Assembly: GCA_945901145.1 (NCBI GenBank)
Contig: CAMDJY010000018.1
Coordinates: 1 to 12,241 of the forward strand
DNA from: Legionella genomosp. 1
GTDB taxonomy: Bacteria; Pseudomonadota; Gammaproteobacteria; Legionellales; Legionellaceae
Direction of reading: 5' to 3'
Length of the DNA stretch: 12,241 bases
A model generated the notes under the pieces. That model worked only from the letters and a program-made list of their open reading frames with translations, was not told where the DNA came from and did not search any database. A program made the translations under genes and the position numbers. The first letter of the stretch is position 1, and every line of letters begins with the position of its first letter. Shown piece by piece: positions 6,702 to 12,241 of this stretch.

Positions 6702-7373
6702 ATGAACACGATTTTTACTCTTTTTTCTATTGCTGCTTTAACCAGTAATATCACCGCAAACGGCGCTAAAATTGAAAAACCAGCTCACGATCTTAATCTT
6801 AAACTGAATCATCTAAGCCGAAAAGCACCTGAACTTAAAAAGCGTGTTTTAAAATTAGCCCTCACAGCTTACCAGAAAGCGCGTGCACGTGGCGCAGTTA
6901 AAAAACCTGTCCTCACAGTCATCGATTACTCATTGCCTTCATGGAAACAAAGAATGTGGGTGTTTGATATGCGTAAAGAAAAACTACTTTATAATACTTA
7001 TGTTGCGCACGGTAAAAATTCAGGATTAGATACACCGAATCATTTTTCTAATCAATTTTCCAGTAAACAAACCAGCTTAGGAACTTATGTCACCAAAGAT
7101 ACATATATCGGCTCCAAAGGATATTCACTCAATTTACAAGGTCTGGAAAAAGGGTTTAATGATAATGCATATCATCGACGTGTCGTGATCCATGGCGCCT
7201 GGTATGTTGAACCTGAATTTATTAAACGAGCTGGCCGTGCAGGACGCAGCTGGGGATGTCCATCAATTGCGAAGACTTTAGCCAAACCTGTGATTAATAC
7301 CATTAAAGGTGGCTCAGTTTTATTTGCGTATTACCCCGATCAACGGTATTTATCGCATTCAAGGTATGTATAA
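6702..7373 (+). CDS. Murein L,D-transpeptidase, YkuD_2-type catalytic domain
   Basis: The 223-residue protein has a hydrophobic N-terminus (about 3-18) that could be a signal peptide with cleavage near ITANGA. Unusually, it lacks a basic residue before the hydrophobic core. The catalytic domain runs from about residue 69 to the end. It shows VIDYSLPS and the strand MWVFDM, the KQTSLGTY segment, LEKGFNDNAYHRRVVIHG (148-165, with the active-site His-Gly) and SWGCPS with catalytic Cys186. This pattern is typical of the YkuD_2 family (murein L,D-transpeptidase catalytic domain family protein), related to but distinct from the classical SHGC enzymes. A helical stretch of about 30-65 precedes it. 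It should act on peptidoglycan in the periplasm. The ATG at 6702 has GGAG 5 nt upstream; the ATG at 6698 is too close to it and is in another frame. Confidence 0.9.
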   Translation: MNTIFTLFSIAALTSNITANGAKIEKPAHDLNLKLNHLSRKAPELKKRVLKLALTAYQKARARGAVKKPVLTVIDYSLPSWKQRMWVFDMRKEKLLYNTYVAHGKNSGLDTPNHFSNQFSSKQTSLGTYVTKDTYIGSKGYSLNLQGLEKGFNDNAYHRRVVIHGAWYVEPEFIKRAGRAGRSWGCPSIAKTLAKPVINTIKGGSVLFAYYPDQRYLSHSRYV

Positions 7374-7383
7374 CTAGACAGAT

Positions 7384-8730
7384 CTATGTCAATCTAAACA
7401 ATAGATGATCCCAACTGAGAATTTGACTAAAATAAATAAAAATTGTCATAAAGCCCAATATCATCCAGGCAACTCGAGCGCGGGGATCTTTCCCCCCTTT
7501 TTGAGAGAGAAGATAAACCAGCGCTATCCAACAATATGGAGCCCAGGCCAAACTAAAACGCTCTTCAACATGAAGTAAGCTATGCGTTAAGATCAATGTC
7601 AGTGAAAATATCCAAACGCTGGTTTTCCAGCGATCGATCGTCTTAATCCCACCAAATAACTCCAATAATCCAGTGATGATCAAAATCAATTCACCAAATA
7701 GCGCAAAGGCCGACCAAATTCGTGCAAACCAACGATAAATATCAGGGGTTAGGAGCTCTGTATATGGCTGCAGGCGAAAAGAATCAAAAAAACCAATCTG
7801 CTTTTTTGCAAAATAAAGAGTGCTTTTCATTGGCGTTGCCAGCAGACAACCAGTCAGACTGGATGCGCCAATTCCAAAAATAGCATTTAATTTACATCGA
7901 TCATAAAATTGCTCCTGAAGAAAACGATCATGAAGCACAGGAAACTCATCACCATGAGCAAGCTCGGGATGAAACCAAAGTATTCTCGTGCCTTTCAGCC
8001 CCATTTGTGCGTGTCGAACAGGCAAAAAAGTCGCAGGATCTTGCACTGAAAAACTGCCATATTTAAAATAACAAGAAATCCACGTAGGCGCTAAACAGAA
8101 CAATGTCACAGCGATGGCAGCAACTGATAATCGTCTATGCTGTTTTTGCCAACAAGAAATAACGAATACACTAAAAAGCAAAGACATAATTGCCAGACCA
8201 TAAGCTGGCCGAACAATTTCAGCATAGGCTAACAGCATGCCACCCAAAATTGTTTGAACCCAGCGACCCGTGGTCAAAAAACAGATTGCAAAAATTAAAA
8301 TATCAGAGCCAAAAGTGTCGGTCAGCGGGGTCGTCGTATGCAGCACGGCAGGCGGATATGCTACCAAAAGAAAAAATAACAACCCACTCCATATACCATG
8401 AGAAGGAATCCAACCCCGCTTCACAGCCACACGACACAGACAAAAACTTGCGATGATATGCAGGACAAACATCGCTATCGTGATACATAACGCCCAATTG
8501 GCAAGATCACTTTGCCTAAAAAAGAATTCGAAAAGCGGCAAACCATTGGCGCGTATACCCACGTGAAAAAAAGCATCCCAAAACGACGAATACTCGCGGG
8601 CAATAGCTAAATATTGAAAAGCATCGCCTCTAATACGATTCTCTATAGGCAAACTAATCCCGTATGAAAACAGAAAAATCGAAAGCATCACCCCCAAAAA
8701 AGGCAATAAAATTTTTATAATAGGTTTCAT
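7384..8730 (-). CDS. Polytopic membrane protein, GT-C-like glycosyltransferase
   Basis: The 448-residue protein has about ten hydrophobic segments spread along its length. It resembles GT-C enzymes (PMT/ArnT/GT39-like), which move sugars from lipid carriers on the outer face of the inner membrane. After the first membrane helix comes RGDAFQYL with an acidic residue (Asp36) where GT-C enzymes keep the first-loop catalytic Asp. A HTTTPLTDTFGSD loop (131-143), an ERF-type motif (HVEERF, 387-392) near the last helices, and a soluble loop of about 218-300 fit the same fold. Donor, acceptor and exact family cannot be given. An in-frame TGA just upstream of the ATG fixes the longest frame, yet no Shine-Dalgarno is visible. 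The gene is convergent with the L,D-transpeptidase, 10 bp apart, and divergent from jetA. Confidence 0.65.
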   Translation of the reverse strand: MKPIIKILLPFLGVMLSIFLFSYGISLPIENRIRGDAFQYLAIAREYSSFWDAFFHVGIRANGLPLFEFFFRQSDLANWALCITIAMFVLHIIASFCLCRVAVKRGWIPSHGIWSGLLFFLLVAYPPAVLHTTTPLTDTFGSDILIFAICFLTTGRWVQTILGGMLLAYAEIVRPAYGLAIMSLLFSVFVISCWQKQHRRLSVAAIAVTLFCLAPTWISCYFKYGSFSVQDPATFLPVRHAQMGLKGTRILWFHPELAHGDEFPVLHDRFLQEQFYDRCKLNAIFGIGASSLTGCLLATPMKSTLYFAKKQIGFFDSFRLQPYTELLTPDIYRWFARIWSAFALFGELILIITGLLELFGGIKTIDRWKTSVWIFSLTLILTHSLLHVEERFSLAWAPYCWIALVYLLSQKGGKDPRARVAWMILGFMTIFIYFSQILSWDHLLFRLT

Positions 8731-8757
8731 TTTATGTCAAACCAAAATGTTGCTCAT

Positions 8758-8786
8758 ATAATAACTTGTTTAAACTCTTGATTGAA
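8758..8786 (-). promoter_or_regulatory. Candidate promoter of the GT-C-like gene
   Basis: On the minus strand TATTAT (8758-8763, 5 of 6) follows TTCAAT (8781-8786, 3 of 6) at 17-bp spacing. The start would fall near 8751, leaving a leader of about 20 nt without a recognisable ribosome binding site. Confidence 0.35.
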
Positions 8787-8792
8787 GACTAC

Positions 8793-8820
8793 TTGACCAT
8801 TTTTTTAACCCTGCTAAAAT
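8793..8820 (+). promoter_or_regulatory. Promoter of the jetA operon
   Basis: TTGACC (8793-8798) and TAAAAT (8815-8820) are spaced by 16 bp, each 5 of 6 to consensus, with a TGC extension directly before the -10. The start near 8827 gives a leader of about 30 nt carrying AAGGA (8842-8846) ahead of the TTG start. No terminator is seen between this promoter and the window end. Confidence 0.65.
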
Positions 8821-8855
8821 TTTGCCATTCTAAAAGAGGTTAAGGAACTATTTTC

Positions 8856-10295
8856 TTGGAAGAGTATTTGGGATTCCAAATAGATCAATCACCCGCGATT
8901 CTGCTGTTACGAAGTGATCATGCAGGATTTATCATCAATTTTTTTCAATCTGTGTTTGGTGGCTCGCAACATTTTCAAATCGCTTATACGAAAATAGTGA
9001 CGTCGTTGAATCAATATAACGAAGCGCATGGCAAACTACTGACGCGTCGTTCCAGCGATTATATTGATATTTGGGCTGACGAAAAACATCGTTTTTTGCG
9101 AAAATATTATGTTGATGGTCATGACGAACCTCAAGTTGAGCTTTCATATGAAGTATCTTCTATGATGTCCTGGTTAAACAGCCAAAACACACAGGATTTT
9201 GTGGGAACAGAATCACGAGTATCGTCTTTGTTTCAGATGCTAGACAAGCTTGCAAGCTATAGCGATGCTGATCCTAAAGCACGCATTTCAAAACTAAAGC
9301 AAGATCGTGAAACGATTGATGAAGAAATTAATCAAATTAAAAAAACTGGCACGGTGCTTGGCTGGGATGATTTACGCAAGCGGGAATACCTGTCACATAT
9401 CATGGACGATTCACGAAGGTTGCTTGATGATTTTGCTTTGATTGAAGATATTTTTAAAGATCATGCGCGACAATTAAAAGAAAAAATGGTGGCAGCACAA
9501 TTATCTAAAGGTGAAATTTTGTCGCAGGTCTTAGATATGCATGATGCCTTGGAGGACTCTGATCAAGGCAAAAGCTTTCGTGCTTTTTGGGATTTTTTAA
9601 TATCACCTAAAAAACAAAAAAATTTGAGTGATTGGTTAGAAAAAATTCTGCAAGATTTATCTGATAAGCCCTATCTTAAGGGCATGCAACATAGAGAATA
9701 TGTATCTCGATTGAAAGGATTTAAGGCTGATTTACTGCAGAGAGGACGTAAAGTATTAGCCAGCCAGAATCGATTAACACGAGAAATCCGAACGCTGTTG
9801 GTCCAGAACTCTAACCAAGACGCCAGGGCGATGCAAGTGGCTATTTCCGAAATAAAAGCCTGGTGTATTGCGGATCGTCAATGGTTTACGAATCATGCAG
9901 GAGAAACTCTGATCGAGATTGAGCACAAACCGTTTGTAAATCTACCGTTGGAGCGTCCCCTTTGGTCTGAACCTGCTCATACTACTCTTAATTTTGGAGA
10001 TATGCTTAGCGAATCATTGACGGATGTAGCTGATATTATACTTAAAGAGCGCTCAACGTTAGCGTGTTGGCAATTAGAAGAACGAGTAAATACTTTGCTT
10101 GATGAACGCGCAACTTTTACTTTACCTGAATTGATAGATGTTTACCCACTCGAATTTGTATTAGAAGAATTGGTTGGATATTTGTCAGTTGGCATGAAAA
10201 ATCAACAACATAGGGTTGCACACGTTGAACCTATTCATCTCCACGAATTTGAATTACCGCAAATTACGTTTAATGCAGAGAAAATCAATGTCTAA
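8856..10295 (+). CDS. jetA: Wadjet anti-plasmid system subunit JetA (DUF3375)
   Basis: The full-length 479-residue product matches the DUF3375 family, the kleisin subunit of the type I Wadjet SMC complex, which recognises and restricts circular plasmids. Family signatures are visible in order: the N-terminal winged-helix-like region with LLRSDHAGFIINFF (17-30), the FVGTESR block (115-121), SDADPKARI (136-144), the SDQGKSFRAFWDFL signature (235-248) and LPLERPLW (363-370). A C-terminal ELIDVYPLEFVLEELVGYLS region closes the protein. The start is a TTG at 8856, with AAGGA 9 nt upstream, which fits the family N-terminus. The gene overlaps jetB by 8 bp, as expected for an operon. It has no visible damage, whereas both genes after it are broken, so its product probably has no functional complex here. 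Confidence 0.88.
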   Translation: MEEYLGFQIDQSPAILLLRSDHAGFIINFFQSVFGGSQHFQIAYTKIVTSLNQYNEAHGKLLTRRSSDYIDIWADEKHRFLRKYYVDGHDEPQVELSYEVSSMMSWLNSQNTQDFVGTESRVSSLFQMLDKLASYSDADPKARISKLKQDRETIDEEINQIKKTGTVLGWDDLRKREYLSHIMDDSRRLLDDFALIEDIFKDHARQLKEKMVAAQLSKGEILSQVLDMHDALEDSDQGKSFRAFWDFLISPKKQKNLSDWLEKILQDLSDKPYLKGMQHREYVSRLKGFKADLLQRGRKVLASQNRLTREIRTLLVQNSNQDARAMQVAISEIKAWCIADRQWFTNHAGETLIEIEHKPFVNLPLERPLWSEPAHTTLNFGDMLSESLTDVADIILKERSTLACWQLEERVNTLLDERATFTLPELIDVYPLEFVLEELVGYLSVGMKNQQHRVAHVEPIHLHEFELPQITFNAEKINV

Positions 10296-10635
10296 ATTAC
10301 GAACTAAACAAGAAAGTACAGCACTCTCAGCAGTACTTATCAAATTATTACAGGGATTTTTACTTCAGGAAGATAAGACAGCATGGGAAACTTTACAACT
10401 TCAACAAACAATCGTTCGTGAATTTTTCGCGACGCTAGGATTACACCTTCACTTAGATGATAATGATGGTTATGCCTTTTTAAGAACCATTCCGATGGGA
10501 GAATGTCACGATGGAAAAGTCACTAGTGAATCGGCTATTTCGTTCGATATGTCGGGTTGCGTTCACATAAAGCCATGGATTTATTCAATCAAGTATCAAC
10601 GATTAAACAAATTGGCGATCTCAATGAATTTATAA
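10288..10635 (+). pseudogene. jetB: Truncated Wadjet subunit JetB (DUF4194)
   Basis: JetB is the KITE subunit that binds the JetA kleisin. The first ~90 codons look like the N-terminal winged-helix half of DUF4194: LSAVLIKLLQGFLLQEDKTA, FATLGLHLHLDDNDGYAFLRTIP, and an SFDMS close to the family's SFDVS. Normal members have about 200 or more residues and continue with a second winged-helix domain; here that part is absent. From roughly 10550 the same DNA reads, in another frame, as the middle of JetC, and the jetB frame ends at a stop at 10633-10635, so the last 25-30 codons are out-of-frame jetC. The ATG at 10288 is preferred (AGAG 8 nt upstream, overlap with the jetA stop); the ATG at 10273 is the alternative. 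Confidence 0.75.
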
Positions 10636-12241
10636 GACAAAATATGTTAGAAGAAACGGATATGGAATCTCTTCTTCATGAATTTTTTCATACATTTGAA
10701 GATTTAACTCTGGCGCACCAAGCCATTGTGAATGCGAGATTGCAAATCGAGAGTTTAGATGGTATTGACAAAGACGCTCGAAAGTTTAGTGATATTGTAA
10801 ATAAATTTGAACAAACGACCCGATTACAAACGTATTTACCGCGTTATTTTTCTACCAAGCAATATGAGACTCTCAACCAACAACAACTTAACCTCACGCA
10901 AGCATTAGCATCAAATCATACAGACACCCAATCTATAGAACACGCGATTGATGATACCCGAGAAAAGTTATCAGCTTTAACCCAACAAATCGATGCCAAA
11001 GGTCGAGAGGACCGTCTAAAAATGATTCAGCGCGAACAGAGTGACGCTGAATTGATGCATGAACGTTGTCAAAGTACGCGTAAAAAATTAGAGTTAGTTC
11101 GCGCGGCATTGGGATTCACGGCTGCTTTAACGCCAGAACTGTTTATAAAAGAACAACTGAACTTAGCATTGATGAAAAATGATCTCGAAGCAAGCAAATT
11201 AACTGCAGCGCCTCACCTGTTTTCCTTAAAACAAGAAGAAAATCAGTTGCAAGGCCAATTAGATAGTTTAAGTCAAGAGCTGTTAGTCACACAAAAAAAT
11301 AAAACACTGATGCCATACGCCTATCTTGAGCTAAGAAATATGTTGTGTAAAGAATTAAAGCTATCTCAGCATGAGTTACCTTATGCCGCTGAATTAATGA
11401 CAGGAAATGCAAGCGAAGCCAAATGGCAACCTGCTGTAGAAAAATTATTACGCCCGTTGGCTTTACAGCTATTGATACCTGCAGAGCATTTTATGCAGGC
11501 AAATCAAATATTACGTTCACGCAACATAGGCATGAAAATTGTTCTGCAGCGCATTGATCTTGAATCTATATATAAAGCCGAGACAACCTCTGCTGAAGAC
11601 GGATTTTTAATTGCCAAATTAGAATTTCTGCCTGATGCAAAGCAAGTTCCTTGGTTAAAAAAGCATATTCGTGAGCAATTTTCTTATCAATGTGTAGATG
11701 ACATGCATGTGTTCCAATCAGCATCGCGTGCAATCACCGTCGAAGGATTGATTAAACGCCATCTTCATATGAGTGAAAAAGATGACCGAGCATCATCACG
11801 TGGAGAACACTTGCTGGGATGGGCGCATGAAGACAAAATTCAGCGGTTGACTCAAGACAGTAAAACACTAAGAGCACAATTACATCAAGTCCAGCAAAAA
11901 TTACAGCAAATAGCCACTTCAGACATACAACGAGATCAGCAACTTGCTTTACTGGCTCAACGAGAATTATTCGATACTTTCGATACAGTGAATATTGCCT
12001 TATGGGAAAAAAAGATAAAAGCGCTTCAGACACAGCATGACTCTTTAATGAAGCAACCCGAAATCAAAGCAATCAATGAGTTGCAACAACAACTCAAAAT
12101 ATTGGCAAAAGATCGTGATGAGGCTTTAGCACACCGTGCAGTGATACGCAATGATTTAGAAAAAATACCCGTGCAAATGGAACGACTCAATGTCCTATTA
12201 AATGCCTTCACGGCTGATGATGCACTGGATGCAGAGCTCAA
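10554..12241 (+). pseudogene. jetC: 5'-truncated Wadjet SMC-like subunit JetC, runs off the window
   Basis: JetC is the SMC-family ATPase of Wadjet. This frame holds about 560 codons without a stop to the window end. It begins with GLRSHKAMDLFNQ and GDLNEFIRQNMLE, a block that in intact JetC follows the N-terminal ATPase head by some 200 residues. The Walker A and the rest of the N-terminal head are absent both here and upstream. What follows is long Gln/Glu/Leu-rich helix typical of SMC arms, the LLRPLALQLLIPAEHF region (about 11440-11495), and the EKDDR...HLLGW segment (11775-11822) also conserved in the family. The first ATG in frame is at 10575 but has no Shine-Dalgarno. The C-terminal head with Walker B and signature motifs should lie beyond the window. 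A truncated protein, if made, could not bind ATP at the N-terminal half-site. Confidence 0.75.

Noticed and set aside
8190..8497. Open frames on both strands inside the GT-C-like gene
   Set aside because: They overlap the long membrane-protein frame, which has clear transmembrane periodicity and GT-C-like motifs; the short frames show none.
10216..10287. Upstream extension of jetB to an ATG at 10216
   Set aside because: It would overlap jetA by 80 bp and add residues with no counterpart in DUF4194 proteins; the ATG at 10288 gives the usual small operon overlap.
11752..12241. Two minus-strand open frames near the right edge
   Set aside because: They lie antisense to the jetC frame, which carries conserved Wadjet motifs; their Ser/Leu-rich composition is what antisense of Gln/Glu-rich coiled coil gives.
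1..12241. CRISPR arrays, insertion sequences, riboswitches, rRNA
   Set aside because: No regularly spaced repeats, transposase frames, terminal inverted repeats or rRNA-like sequence were seen on either strand.

Overview
The window reads as chromosome of a gammaproteobacterium. The elongator tRNA-Met is close to the E. coli sequence, minD and minE are of the classical type, and putA is a long bifunctional enzyme. Moderate-to-low G+C and the gene mix would suit Legionellales (Coxiellaceae-like), but that placement is only an impression. Housekeeping genes are interleaved with decayed mobile or defence material, and the clearest find is a broken Wadjet defence operon at the right edge.

Left part (1-1521): the 3' end of a YkuD L,D-transpeptidase gene, then a small island on the minus strand. 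The island holds an ORF6N-domain gene (phage antirepressor-like, probably starting at a GTG behind a strong ribosome binding site), a C-terminal fragment of a DinD/BRO-like gene, a hydrophobic ORF of doubtful status, and a tRNA-Met(CAT) gene with its own promoter. It looks like the residue of a phage or genomic island, although no attachment-site repeat is visible.

Middle (1690-8730): minD and minE overlap by 4 bp and end at a symmetric terminator shared with a convergent orphan membrane-protein gene. No minC lies upstream of minD within the window. Next come a 1043-residue PutA (proline to glutamate) on the minus strand, a divergent YkuD_2-type L,D-transpeptidase whose promoter overlaps the putative putA promoter, and a convergent polytopic GT-C-like membrane glycosyltransferase.

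Right part (8737-12241): a well-formed promoter drives a complete jetA (DUF3375, kleisin of type I Wadjet). It overlaps the start of jetB (DUF4194, KITE subunit). jetB is cut after about 90 codons and joins, out of frame, jetC (SMC-like ATPase) at a point downstream of its Walker A head. jetC-like coding then runs open to the window end. The simplest reading is one internal deletion of roughly 1 kb that removed the end of jetB and the ATP-binding N-terminus of jetC, so this copy should not work as a standard Wadjet. jetD, if present, lies outside the window.
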